The notes beneath the pieces are model-generated. The model was not told the origin of the DNA, searched no databases, and worked only from the letters and a program-made list of their open reading frames with translations. From positions 14,218,195 through 14,282,194 of the forward strand of contig CAKAKS010000034.1 in NCBI GenBank assembly GCA_916700875.1: 64,000 nt of DNA. The letters are read 5' to 3'. The position numbers were made by a program, and so were the translations under genes. This document shows, piece after piece, positions 46,201 through 56,618 of the stretch. Numbering within the stretch: the stretch's first letter is position 1; the number at the start of each line of letters is the position of its first letter. This stretch comes from Sebastes aleutianus. Lineage: Eukaryota; Chordata; Actinopteri; Perciformes; Sebastidae.

Positions 46201-49200
46201 AAAAGCACCATCACCTGTCAAAATGCCACGTTTAACCACCATTCATACCAATAACAGTAATGATAGAATGATATTATTTGTTATGTATTATTAAACTTGT
46301 TGTTTTCTAACGTGATTTAGAAAAAAAATCACAATTTCACAATATTTCTTTTGATTTTTATAAAATGTTTGAAACACATAATTGAATACTTACAGCCCAC
46401 CATCATCATAGCCACTGAGAAAATCTTCTCTCCATCTGTAGCTGGAGCGATGTTGCCAAATCCGATGGTGGTGAGACTCGTCATGGTGAAGTAGAGAGAA
46501 GAAATGTACAGCGTGTCCTTGTTGGGACCCCCCTCCCACTGTCCTGTACCACTGGCGTTGTAGCGGTAAGGAGTCCCAATGCTCAGGGCCAACTGGTAGA
46601 GCCAGCTGTCTGTCTTAATGGTGTTGGTGGTCTCATCGATGACCTCGTAGTCCCCGATGCTGTACCAGATGCAGGCCAGCCAGTGGGCCACCAGACCGAA
46701 GACGCACACTAGCAGAACCAGGACGGCTGCTCCGTATTCCAGGTAATGGTCCAACTTCCGGGCCACCCGGCCCAACCGGAGCAGGCGGACCACCTTCAGG
46801 GAGCTGAACAAACTGCTGAGACCCTACGAGAGACGGGAGGAAGATGTGAGTCAAATGAATCAGCAAATATTTTGATGATCAATTAATTAAAGCCACAAAA
46901 ATTCACTTTAATTATTTACCTATTACACCTATTTTCTGGGTTTTGTAGTCTTCTATGATTATAAACTGAATATCTTTAGGTTTTAGACTCTTGGCTGGAC
47001 AAAACAAGCAATTTGTTTATGTCAACTTAGGTTTGGGGAAATTGTGATGTGAAGTTTTACACTGTTTACTGACATTTAATCGAGCAAATGCTTAATTAAA
47101 GCAACAGTATGTAAAATTTTGGAGGATCTATCAGCCGAAAAGGAATATAATATTGATAACTATGTTTTTATTAGTGTATAATCACCTGAAACTAAGAATC
47201 GTTGTGTTTTCCTTATCATGGATTGGATTGAATTGGATGAATTGATGATGAAAATTACTACAAGTTGTAGCCCTGCGGCATTACATTTTATGGTTTAAAA
47301 GGTTTCCCTTATGGATTCAATAAGTGCTGATATTGTTGTATTAACATGGTTGTACAAAGCCATTTCTCCACTCTTACAGTTAAATTAAAACACTAGTCTC
47401 TATACCTGAACAGGACAGGTGATAATTCTTTGCGGATTTGTCACTATAAGTGACTCCTTTAACATTACATGCAGTCATTTGATCCATTATCAATATAAAA
47501 AATATGAATCATTGCAGCTTTAAAAAGAAAAAAACATGTATTTCCTTACTGGGAGTAGAGAGTCTTCTGCTCGTGTGGTATTCCTGTGGAAAATTGAAGA
47601 CTCGCGGAGATGACTTGCTCGAGAAGAAGATGTGATGACCTCCTTCATAGTAATCAGAAATGTTTTGATTTTCATATGCAGTGTTAAGTACCAACGCATA
47701 AGACATTTTAGCAATAAAATAACAAAATTTCACTCACGTCATTTACATGTTCAAAGGCGTTGATGATGTCGTAGGGCAGACAGGACAGCAGGTCGATGAC
47801 GAACCACGTCTTCAGGTAATTCATCCGTATGAGCTTCGCGTCTGAAATGACCTCCCCGGCAGGACCAACAAAGGTGGTGTGGAAGTTGAGCACAATGTCA
47901 ATCAGGAAGATGACGTCCACGACGCTGTCCAGCGCCAGCCAAACCAAGTTGTTTTGCTTCGTCTTAAAGGAGACGTTGTAGGGCACCATGATGGCGGTGT
48001 AGAAGGTGAAGATGAGGATGACCCAGTCCCAGGTGGTCTTGAAGGTGCAGTAGTGGAGGATGATGTGTGGGGGGGTCATAGGGGCCTCCTGTTTGTACTG
48101 AGGGAGGATGTCTGACCCCAGCTGGAGAGCCTTTCATTGAGAGGGAATATTTAACATTGTGAGTATATCAAGGAACTGTAGTTATGCACCTTAATCTTTA
48201 AAAATGTCTGTGAAATGCTGAACAATTTTAGGGTGGATTTTTCCTTTATGTTGGTAAGTATATTAATTTTAGACTCTTCTGTCTTTAAGGCGCTTTCTTG
48301 ATTTAGTTTGAGGTATTTTAAGTAGATACATAGCATTTGAAACCAAACTCTTCTTTTAGACCTGGACGCTGCTCACCTCAGCCAGTCTGGAGGGCTTGTG
48401 GCTGACCTCCGTCGTGCTCAGCGGTGCTAACTGCTGCACCAGGTTGCGATTGTTGGTCAGCGCCCGCGTCAGTCTGGCAAACTTCGTCCATCCTGCTCAG
48501 ACACAAAAAGACAGACAATTTTATGCAGGCACGCAGCACAAAATATGGATTTTCATACAAAATTTCCCACATTTAAAATTTAAAAACTTTTTTAATATCA
48601 CCCATAACAATAGTGACTGCATTACTGAAATTTAAATATAGTGTTTCCCACTTGTTTGAAAATTATTTATTTTCTCCAGTGTCAAGAACCATACAGGCAG
48701 GTTTAAAAGATGCCTACAGTTTAGGAAGTCATTTTTCCAGGACTGTTCTTGGAAGAAACTGCATTTCTAGGACTTGAAGGTGTTAAAATCTTCAATGTAA
48801 AACCAGTCAAATTTTGTCAGCTGGCTGGGGACTGATATTCTTTTATTATCTCTGCGTATAATCAGTGTTTTCATACATTTGCCATCCCCATGTGGCCTGA
48901 GTGTCCTTTGTTTCTGCTTGATGTATGTAAAAGTCTTAGTGGCACACTTAATCCCCTGGGACATGGCACCCTCAGAGACCAGTGTTCACTGACCCGCGCA
49001 CGTAACACCTGGACAGTTGTATGTTACAAACCAGGAAACAAACGTCTGTTAAGTCACAGCCACTCATGTGTGCTGGAGTCTTTTTCGGCTACACTGCACC
49101 CTCCATGGTGTTGTTGAGCTTTGGCTGGACCTTAATGAGACATTTACTTGATGTAAATGTGTGTTCTAGTGCATTAAAATGCCAGGATGAGCTCTAACAG

Positions 49201-52200
49201 TTTATCATGATTCCACTGAAATGCTGAATGCAGTCTGGTTGAAACCATGTGGTCTAGATAGAAAAATCTGATCTGTCTCACCTTTAGTTGCTTCATCTTC
49301 TATCGGCTGTTTGAAAAGCGTAATGTCCCTGAAGGTACAGAGGAAAAGCACCACCTTGTTGTTCTCATTTCTGATTGGAGCGACCTGCATGTAGAGCCAT
49401 ATCGGTGTTCCTGTAGGAAGCAATTAAAATGAGAGTTGAGAGAAAGCAAGCAAACGGGCCAAATAGGACTAAATGTCATCATGCATTTGATGATTTTAGT
49501 GAAAACATATATGGCTCAATAGTGATACTTACTATTCTTTGTATAGAGCAGCACCTCATAGAAATGGGACTCATAGTTATCAAAGGCCTGTCTGATGTTG
49601 TCTATAGTCTTCTTATCAGTCAGGTCACCATACATGAAACTGCAAAATAAGAGAGGAAGAAAGGAAGAATACCAAGAAGCAAAAGGTAGTGTGTTGTTTT
49701 TAGCTGGTAACTAGGAAAGAAAGGCAAAAGATAAAAGAGGACCCATCATGCTTATTTTCAGGTGCATACTTGTATTTTGAGTTACTACTAGAACATGTTT
49801 ACATGCTTTAATGTAAAAAAAACAAAAAAAAAACGCTTTATTTTTCTCATACCGGCTGTGCTGCAACACCGCTTTCCCCCCTCCCAAATAGCCCAGTCTG
49901 CTCTGATTGGTCAGCTGGCCCACTCTGTTATGATTGGTCAACCGAACCAAACTCTTCAGACTCCGCTCCAGCTCAGCTCTAACTAGCTTTGTTTGAGGTC
50001 GTGCCAAACTAGCCGCAAGGCAGGTATTATGAAAATGTGTTACTTGGTGACATCACCACGTTAAAGAAGACAGAGCGGGACTTCAGGCAAGACGTTTCAG
50101 GCAGTTCAGCAGCAGTGTTTCTGTGGGGGAGAGTAACTCCCTTTGGCGTGGACTTTGGACTTTGTAACTTTGCGGACCTTTTACATGCACAAAAAAACTA
50201 TATAACACACTAAAGGAAAGGGGAAAATAACAAAAGCATAATAGATCCCCTTTAAAGACAAACATTACTACTTTTTCTAAATTTCTTTAAATCTGTATTG
50301 GAGTTGCTGCAAATCAGTGGTCACACTTTCCAGAGATAACAATAGCAAGATCAAGGATTTTTGGAGGTGCTGGAGCTGTGATTAAATATGAAAAAGAAAA
50401 AGCATCTGCACACTCTGATCTGTGAAATATATTACTTATAGATGCAAGCTTTCAGAGACCTTCTTCATGCATCAACATTAACAAAAACAGTATCAGTTAC
50501 TTGATGATTCCTGGACCTGCACCACTACATATGAAGCCAATCAACATATACTGTATGTCTTAAATTATATAAAATATAAACCACCCCACTGCATTGTCAC
50601 ATTCAGGCCATTATACGACAAAAACTATCTTACTTGCATGCGCTACTTCTGTGCATGACTTCAGCTCTGTGGTATCCAGACAGCTTGCAGAATCCATCGT
50701 TGCTGTAAACGACCGGCCACTCCACGATCTGTGCGTTTCCCAACAGGAAACTGGTTTCTGCAACAAAATACAGTAAAGCTAGTCATGACTAATAACACAC
50801 CGGCAGACTAAAGTACACCTGTTGATCAACATTTTGGGGGTTTGTCAGTGAAAGCCGGAGCATCCTTATGATCATCACAACTGGAGTTATGCAACTGCAA
50901 CCTCATTGAAACTCCACTGATTTGTGCTGTGTTGCCATTGATTGATATTTTTGCCAATTATGTTGTAAATTTCAACGAGAAAATAGTTGGTCGAGTCTGA
51001 TATGTTGATATTTGTTTTACAATTTACAATCTCCCATGAATCCTGCTGACCAGTGTCATGCAATAGAAAAAAACCTCAGCATATACAGTACGTAAATCCT
51101 AGGTTCATATCACTATAAAGCAAACTCTCCCACTACTAACATTATTTTAATAATCATATATAATTGAAACAATATCATTAATATGTAAAGCAGCAGTAAA
51201 CAGTGCTACTCAGACGAGTCACTGTGCAGGAAGAGTTGTTGATAAAATGTTTATGGTCCACCCTTAATGTTAATTAAATATTGATGAGGAGCTGCAAAGT
51301 TCTCCAGCTTTGCAGCAGTTTGGACAGAGCTGCTGTCTCCTGAGAAAAGACTGAGGACATATTGTCCAATTTATACAGTCAGCAATGAAGCTGTCAAACT
51401 CAAAGCATCAACTGCAGGTTTATCTTGAACTTGAGGCTTGGGTTTATGTTGTAATCAATGCTCTGCAGCCGTTTGCAGTTTTTCAGCGTCTGTGAGATTC
51501 AGACAATATTGACTGAATTTCAGATTATTGTCACAGACTATATTTTGTCTAAAGTATACAACAGTAATTTAATTGATGTTGCATTATCTTTATACAACTG
51601 TTTTTCTGACATTTTGCACTTGTGATGAAAACAATCAATCTGCACACACACTCAGCCTCACTCTCATGGGGAAGCTATTACCTGCCACGCAGACTGGCAA
51701 TCCAAATATTACATTTTTAATACAAGTATTACCTTTCTGAAATATAAAACAACAAATACTACTGCACAACGATACACTAGTTAATGGGACACTGCAAGAG
51801 ATAAAATAGCCTATACCATAAAGTGCAACTGAGTCACCATAAACACAAATCTCATTATACATCTCCTAAAAGAAAATTAAAAAGGCGTTTGTAAGAATCC
51901 AGAAGAACTCATCAGAAATAAAGGAGATTTTTATTAGAAAGCCATCATAAAATAAGCAATAAAACATAAAATGGACTTCAACAGAGCAGTAAATCGTCCT
52001 GTTTCTTAATGATTATAATCATTAAGAAATCATATAATCATAATTTCTGATATATTATGGTTAAGTAATATATCATAATTTATGATATATTAATGTGAAA
52101 ACATGGGTCCCTGAAGTAATACTTCATAAATGCACAAGAAGGCTGAATAAGCATTACTTAACCTTAATTAACCACATATTAATGCTCTTAGTGACCTTTA

Positions 52201-52876
52201 TTGTAAAGTAGAAACATTAGAGTAACATTTCATAAATGCACAAGAAGGCTGAATAAGCATTACTTAACCTTAATTAATAATGTATATGTTAATACCTTAG
52301 TTAACATGAACACCGTTAGTAAATGCTTATTAGACACTTTAGTTACTGTTAATAAACTGTTAATTTAGGCTTATTAGTGCATTAACTAATGTTAATTAAT
52401 GTACCCACTTTAGTTACTGTTAATTAACTGTTAATTAAGGCTTATTAGTGCATTAACTAATGTTAATTAATATACCCTTATTGTAAAGTTTTACCGATAT
52501 AAGTATAACAGTATATGTCTTTAGGGGTATCTTAAGAATAATCTATTATATTGACTTTAGTTTATTAATCCAGGGAATTTGGACATATTGCATAACTCAT
52601 CAGTGTGCATATATTTCAATGTTAGGTAAAAAAAATGTGGAAATTACAATAAAGTCTTGCTGCTTTCCATTAAAAAAACATGTGAATAACATTAAATGTT
52701 TACTTTAGCATCCCGTGGAGGCAGCCCCTGTGTGGTACCTTGATTGACATGCCAAATCAACATTCATTCATTCTTGTTTTCCCTTTTTAGAGTAAAAACT
52801 CACCGCTGGAGCGCCGGACAATGTTTTCCAGAAAAGTGTTCTGCGGAGCCACCAGTCCTCTCTTGCCCCCATGCAT
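36042..52876 (-). CDS. kcnh5: Voltage-gated potassium channel, EAG family (KCNH5/EAG2), 11 coding exons
   Basis: Pore-forming alpha subunit of an EAG-type delayed-rectifier K+ channel in the plasma membrane. Minus-strand exons: 52876-52804, 50757-50634, 49639-49533, 49410-49282, 48492-48377, 48130-47738, 46823-46394, 41782-41583, 40441-40189, 39648-39452, 37211-36042. Phases join to about 1063 aa with GT-AG introns (human KCNH5 is 988; the extra length is in the C-terminal tail). Approximate order: PAS 14-144, S1-S6 within 205-475, C-linker 476-560, CNB homology domain 561-674, tail with a tetramerising coiled coil near the end. The pore TTIGFGNIAP, PYRYN in the turret, and CNL (not YNL) at the end of the CNB domain favour KCNH5 over KCNH1, as does the position next to sgpp1. 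Start ATG at 52876 gives MHGGKRGLVAPQ, matching the family. Confidence 0.96.
36346..36390 (-). repeat. 15-bp coding tandem repeat in the kcnh5 tail
   Basis: Three 15-base units (tccatcgggctcctt and variants) at 36346-36360, 36361-36375 and 36376-36390. On the minus strand they encode repeated MERSP pentapeptides, flanked by further FERSP and FEHS variants. Human KCNH5 has only a single RSPLEHSP-like motif here. Confidence 0.85.
37212..39451 (-). other. kcnh5 intron 10: AT-rich, no gene
   Basis: 37690-38170 is a very AT-rich stretch with repeated ttaataaatggt/aaccattaa-type words, resembling a degenerate teleost repeat. The rest has no recognisable feature. Confidence 0.55.
39452..41782 (-). 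CDS. kcnh5: kcnh5 exons 8-10: end of S6, C-linker and CNB homology domain
   Basis: Exons 41782-41583, 40441-40189 and 39648-39452, about residues 458-674. Exon 8 starts SLLYATIFGNVTTIFQQMY. Exons 9-10 carry the cyclic-nucleotide-binding homology beta-roll (CAPGDLIFHIGESV, VVSGSLEVIQDDEV, GKGDVFGDVFWKE), ending in the intrinsic-ligand strand with CNL and NLRKR. The exon 9 donor at 40188-40187 has two downstream tandem copies (see the separate entry). Confidence 0.95.
39942..40227 (-). repeat. Tandem triplication of the kcnh5 exon 9 3' end and its splice donor
   Basis: A unit of 98-99 bases starting cacagataaaa and running through tagattacctagtattg and gatgacctcatcatcctgg is present three times. 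The upstream-most (on the minus strand) copy contains the real exon 9 end at 40189. The two others repeat the last roughly 37 exon bases plus the donor, with would-be exon ends at 40090 and 39992. The copies differ at only a few bases, so the duplication is recent. Confidence 0.9.
40486..41003 (+). mobile_element. CCAAT/octamer MITE, copy 2
   Basis: About 518 bases in the kcnh5 intron between exons 8 and 9. It starts tcaaagaagagctattatgc and ends aaaagcataatagggtccct+tt. It contains two ATTGGTCA boxes (near 40674 and 40701) and the octamer ATGCAAAT near 40797. Confidence 0.88.
41030..41100. repeat. Imperfect TA/TATACTG microsatellite
   Basis: Alternating TA runs mixed with gtatatac/actgtata units. 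Simple repeat. Confidence 0.85.
43240..43660. repeat. Tandem triplication in a kcnh5 intron, middle copy deleted internally
   Basis: Units start cagtgacgctgaaggtgg at 43240, 43399 and 43499. The first and third are about 159 bases; the second is 100 because a block of about 60 bases (containing atagatttctatttatatg) is missing. The copies are otherwise nearly identical. They lie in the 4.6-kb intron between exons 7 and 8. Confidence 0.9.
46018..46190. repeat. 22-bp minisatellite in a kcnh5 intron
   Basis: About seven head-to-tail units of the form ggtcgctatactcgacccag+tc or ggtccttatactcgacccag+tc, with scattered substitutions. Because 22 is not a multiple of three, all three forward frames stay open and give repetitive Leu/Asp/Pro/Ser peptides. 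This is a repeat effect, not a gene. Confidence 0.92.
46394..48130 (-). CDS. kcnh5: kcnh5 exons 6-7: transmembrane voltage sensor and pore
   Basis: Two exons, 48130-47738 and 46823-46394, about residues 184-457. They cover S1-S3 (DWVILIFTFYTAIMVPYNV; SVVDVIFLIDIVLNF; TWFVIDLLSCLPYDII), the arginine-rich S4 (LKVVRLLRLGRVARK, about 323-337), S5, the pore helix and the selectivity filter GFG at about 435-437, and the start of S6. An N-glycosylation sequon (NAS, about residue 403) lies in the extracellular turret. No charge or filter residue is missing. Confidence 0.95.
46824..47737 (-). other. kcnh5 intron 6 with two old repeat fragments
   Basis: 46855-47095 resembles, in degenerate form, the repeat at 58730-58965 (tggacaaaacaa, atgtcaactt, gaaattgtg). 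47100-47225 belongs to the same family as 26325-26415. Nothing else is recognised. Confidence 0.5.
48377..52876 (-). CDS. kcnh5: kcnh5 PAS/PAC N-terminal exons 1-5
   Basis: Five short exons encoding residues 1-183: the PAS cap, the PAS core (NAQIVEWPVVYSNDGFCKLSG, NFMYGDLTDKKTI) and the PAC part (APIRNENNKVVLFLC, ITLFKQPIED), then the linker toward S1. In the family this cytoplasmic domain contacts the CNB homology domain and tunes gating and calmodulin inhibition. One of the three CCAAT/octamer repeat copies sits in intron 2, between 49639 and 50634. Confidence 0.94.
49733..50255 (+). mobile_element. CCAAT/octamer MITE, copy 3
   Basis: In the kcnh5 intron between exons 2 and 3. It starts aaagaggacccatcatgctt-type and ends aaaagcataatagatcccct. 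Two ATTGGTCA boxes are kept; the octamer has mutated to atgaaaat. Same orientation as the other two copies. Confidence 0.88.
50758..52803 (-). other. kcnh5 intron 1: AT-rich duplicated block, no gene
   Basis: 52120-52490 contains two local direct duplications: ttcataaatgcacaagaagg (near 52123 and 52229) and ggcttattagtgcattaact (near 52366 and 52439). 52010-52090 has several small palindromes of taatgattataatcatta type. No gene seen. Confidence 0.6.
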
Positions 52877-52879
52877 TAT

Positions 52880-53040
52880 GAGGGATCCGGACAGAGACTC
52901 GGAGCTGCTCGGTGGTCGTGCTGATGATAAATATAATATAATATAATACCCCCCTCAGCTCAGCTGTCTGCAAGACCAGAGCGTGGACCACAAGAGTCAA
53001 GTTAACCAGAGTTATGACGTACTTCCGGACTGAGGTTCTA
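52880..53040 (-). promoter_or_regulatory. kcnh5: Candidate kcnh5 proximal promoter and 5' UTR
   Basis: Upstream of the start codon lies a CRE half-site TGACGT at 53015-53020, directly abutting an ETS-type site (ACTTCCGG, 53021-53028; CCGGAAGT on the minus strand). The distance of about 140 bases from the ATG fits a proximal promoter. The transcription start is not known, and a TATA box is not convincing. Confidence 0.4.
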
Positions 53041-53222
53041 CAAATAAAAGTCTGTGCCCATGTAAATCATATTACTATATATTTTCTGTTAACTTATTTG
53101 TTGATTTAATTTATTATTACTCTCGTATTTTTGTACTGTTATTTTATTTATTATTATTATTATTATTATTTTTTTAACTCTATTCTTTCTTTTCATCATT
53201 ATTATTATTATTATTTATTTTC

Positions 53223-53675
53223 TTAAAGGGACTGTTTTTAACTTTTTACACGTATAAATCTACTGGGTCGGTGTCCCATGTGCGCTAGCATGTGGCTATG
53301 CTGTTCAGACTCAGACTCCAACACAAACTACACGGAAGCACCAAAACCGCAAAGTTATATCTAGTGAAGCCCGTGTCTCCCCTGTTCCCTCCGACCGCGG
53401 TCGGGAGGCTGAAGCAGGAAAAGCCAACACTAGGATCAGCAGTGATTCATGGAGAGACCTTGGTCTGGTCAGCTAACATTCCTGCCAAGCAGGTGAAATA
53501 TAGAGTGATATTGTGGTTTTAGCTGACGTGTGTCGCCTCACTGTTGTGATCGATGCTCGTTAATGTCTATTTAGAGCGAGCACAAGCGCGAACCCGATGC
53601 TGACTTTTGTTGACTTAACGGCCACAGGTGTCGCTGTTAACAAGCATTTCTGAAAGTTACAAACAGTCCCTTTAA
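53223..53675. mobile_element. TTAA-flanked non-autonomous element (piggyBac-like)
   Basis: 453 bases. The left end ttaaagggactgtttttaac and the reverse complement of the right end (ttaaagggactgtttgtaac) match but for one base, and both begin with TTAA. The interior is GC-rich with a 76-codon frame that has no family likeness. It lies 350 bases upstream of the kcnh5 start codon. Confidence 0.88.
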
Positions 53676-54989
53676 TTTTATTTCAATTTTTAAGTTGTTT
53701 TCTCTAGTGACCTTAATGAGTGTGTCTATAAGCACATCTACTTAAAATTTGGTTTATAAACTATTGTAATTACGAACTGTAAATTGCATGTCTGAAAACA
53801 ACCTTGAAAAAAAAGGAAAAATTAAGTATAAAAAAAATAAAAGCAAAAGTCTCACTGCCGAATGTGGCATTTTTCAGTGTAAATACAATTATTTAATGTG
53901 GAATCTGAGCTAAATAGTACTTGTAACACATCTAAGGCTTTAGCTATGTTGGTCTACACTTCAGGTGGATCTTAACCTGTTAAATGTAGATCGGTCTTCA
54001 GATACATCATGTTCAAGTATTACATAAGTTACATAAAAAAAACACATTAAATTGGATGCTTTTATTTTGAAAGAAAACCTGCTGATTTTCGGTGTTATTC
54101 TGGTCGTATTGTCTCTGGCTTCTCAGAGCTGTATGCACTGACCTGGAAATTAATTTCTATTTTTGTATGAACTTCAATTTTGTTTTTGCTTTTGATATGG
54201 TTATCGATTCTGAGATTTATTTATTTATTTGACAGTGACAATATATGTAGGCATTATTACACTCAATTAAAGTGCAACCGATGCAATGTAGTATATAGGA
54301 TTTCTATCAGACCATGTCCCTGGTTAGGCTTTTAAGAAAAATTAGAAATACAGAATACAACAAATATTTTATACAAATATTTGTATTTGATGTTGGCTTA
54401 GAGTTCCTGTTTTCACCACTCATAACTAATAATATGTGGCAAAAGGTTTTTAGAAATGTTACTGGAAAATATTTGTAATTATGTCAGGAAATATATGTGT
54501 GTTAATATTGCTTCAATCAATGGTATTCGGAATTTCTAAAATATAATTGGACTACTTCAGAAAATTACTAAGATTTTGAGGTGTTGGTACTTAACTTGAT
54601 TATTTCCATTTTATGCAACTTTATACTTAGTTACTCCACTACATTTCAAAATATAAATATTGTACATTTTTCTTCCATTACTTTTATGTGACACCTATAG
54701 TTAGTTACTTTGTGGATTAAGATGTTAACGTACATTCAAAACATATGATCAGTTTATAAAATGTAATGCATTGTTATATCTTAAACTACCCTATGTTCAT
54801 AAGAATCCAATAAAATAATACATTTTGAATGCAGGACTTTTTTTTTTTAATACTTTATTTTTATTGTTTTTCCATCACAGAAAGACAACATACACATAGA
54901 ACAATAAAACAAAACAAAAAACATGAAAGGATATAGATTGCCCTGTTTCTACAAAGTTTTCTTATTGCTATGACATATTCAATGGTTCA

Positions 54990-55235
54990 TTCCCTCATCT
55001 TCAAGATCCGTGGATGACAAGATGCATCTGATTTTTGCAATGTTTCTTAACTGGAGAAAGCAGGTCTGGCCAAGTTTAGTAAAAGTCATATTCTGGTCAA
55101 AGATGATACCAAGATTTTTAGCTGTAGGACTGATATTGGATTGAAGTGGGCCAATAAACTGATGAACTGCTGTAGCAAAATTGTCTGGTCCTATTAAAAG
55201 AATGTCTGTTTTATCAGGGTTGAAGTGGAGAAAGT
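54990..55235 (-). mobile_element. LINE reverse-transcriptase fragment (L2/CR1-like)
   Basis: On the minus strand a translated stretch reads NPDKTDILLIGP, then KNLGIIFD and CFLQLRNIAKIR, in the order seen in L2/CR1-clade reverse transcriptases of fish. The fragment is short, with no intact ORF, and is cut off by a GAA repeat on one side. Confidence 0.75.
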
Positions 55236-56618
55236 TGAAGAAGAAGAAGAAGAAGAAGATATAAACAACACAATGGAGGTTGTAAAATAGGCGTTGGTGT
55301 AATGGATACCAAACTTGTGACCTTAGTGATGCTGAGTGAATGAACCCTTAGATGATGGTTCTATGAATGTCATTTACAATCTCCACAGGTTGTCCGGTAA
55401 GAACATGAATATGATGACGATGTATCAATTAGTCCAGGTCACACACACTCTCTTTGAGATACCACTCATTTATTGATTGAAGATGGTTTTTAAATCCTTT
55501 TGTGAATAGTGTGGATAGTGGTTACTAAATACAGAAAATAAAATAGAAAACATGAGCAGGTATTAGTAACATGAAGTAATAATAAACAAACAGTATTGTA
55601 TGAAATACAATGCAAGCTAAACAGTTTAAACGGGAGTAAAAGGAGGAGAACACAGCCTTCTCAACTATAAGGGAGCGTCAACAAATAACAGACTCAGGCT
55701 CTCATGCAGTTCAATGAGCAGAGTGCACACAGAGGGTGATATGATGAATTGTGCGACGGTCCCTTAATGACGGCCGCATATGCCCGTTCACTGCGCTGTT
55801 CTAACTTAAATGATGTTGACACAGAAACACACAACTTATCATTCAAACTCTTATAGACAAACGAGTATGAGTATTATGACATGATACAGGTGACTTTAGA
55901 ATTATTATAACGATGCAGTTACTAAACAATAGACAACTATAACAAATACTCACTTTCTCATGGACGCACAGGAAAGACCATATCAATAATAAATAGAAAA
56001 GAGTCCAGAAAGGTGCAACACTGATACTGATCTGAGTTGGAGGACAAATGAGGCTTGCGATCTGCGCAGAAGGTGATTTGAATAACAGCACTCTCTGATC
56101 ATGTGAAGACCATGCGCCAAGCCACAGGCTATTGGTCCGTGCATGTGATCAATGCATGGGCTGGTGAGGGGATGCTTTTGGGTTAAACTGCTGCACCTTC
56201 TGAACAGAGGTCTACAGATGACCTGTGGAGGGCAGCAGCGCGCAGTTGTGGCGTTAGTCTGCTGCTAATTCAACTGCTGAAGAAGAGGCAGAAGAAGCAG
56301 AAGAAGAAGAAGGAGGAGAGTGAACAGTGAATAACGGCCTGACGCAGTTAGTTGAATTATAGGAAACACCTCGACGTTAGTAATGGTTAACTGTTACGGA
56401 CTTTGGATGCTGCCGTCCACGCCGGAGGTCTGTGTTTTGAAATCCGATACCAGGTAGTAGTAGTAACGCGGTAACTGCTCCGTTAGCTGCTCAAATCACT
56501 GTTGTTTTTATGTCTTATTAAGAGGAATGAGACCACTTCTCCTTTAAAGCTCACTCGATGAACATGAACTCCATGTTTTGAGCATTTTTAAACAACACAA
56601 ACAGTTATTTTTAAAGTC

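Larger units (their letters stand above)
41783..46393 (-). other. kcnh5 intron 7 (4.6 kb): tandem repeats, no gene
   Basis: It holds the triplication at 43240-43660 and the minisatellite at 46018-46190. Part of 41900-42600 is AT-rich with poly-A/T words. Other open frames (for example 44450-44863, minus) show no domain likeness. Confidence 0.6.
53040..56618. other. Intergenic region between kcnh5 and sgpp1 (divergent genes)
   Basis: It holds TTA microsatellites (53149-53170, 53197-53215), the TTAA element at 53223-53675, a LINE fragment (54990-55235) and GAA repeats (55236-55259; 56278-56318). The sgpp1 promoter should lie in its last few hundred bases: an inverted CCAAT (ATTGG) occurs at 56131-56135, but no start site can be fixed. 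Confidence 0.55.

Noticed and set aside
36042..52876. Calling the channel KCNH1
   Set aside because: The pore reads TTIGFGNIAP rather than TSVGFG, the intrinsic-ligand strand has CNL rather than YNL, and sgpp1 is the neighbour, all pointing to KCNH5.
53292..53522. 76-codon frame within the TTAA-flanked element
   Set aside because: Too short for a piggyBac transposase and without any of its motifs; the element is non-autonomous.
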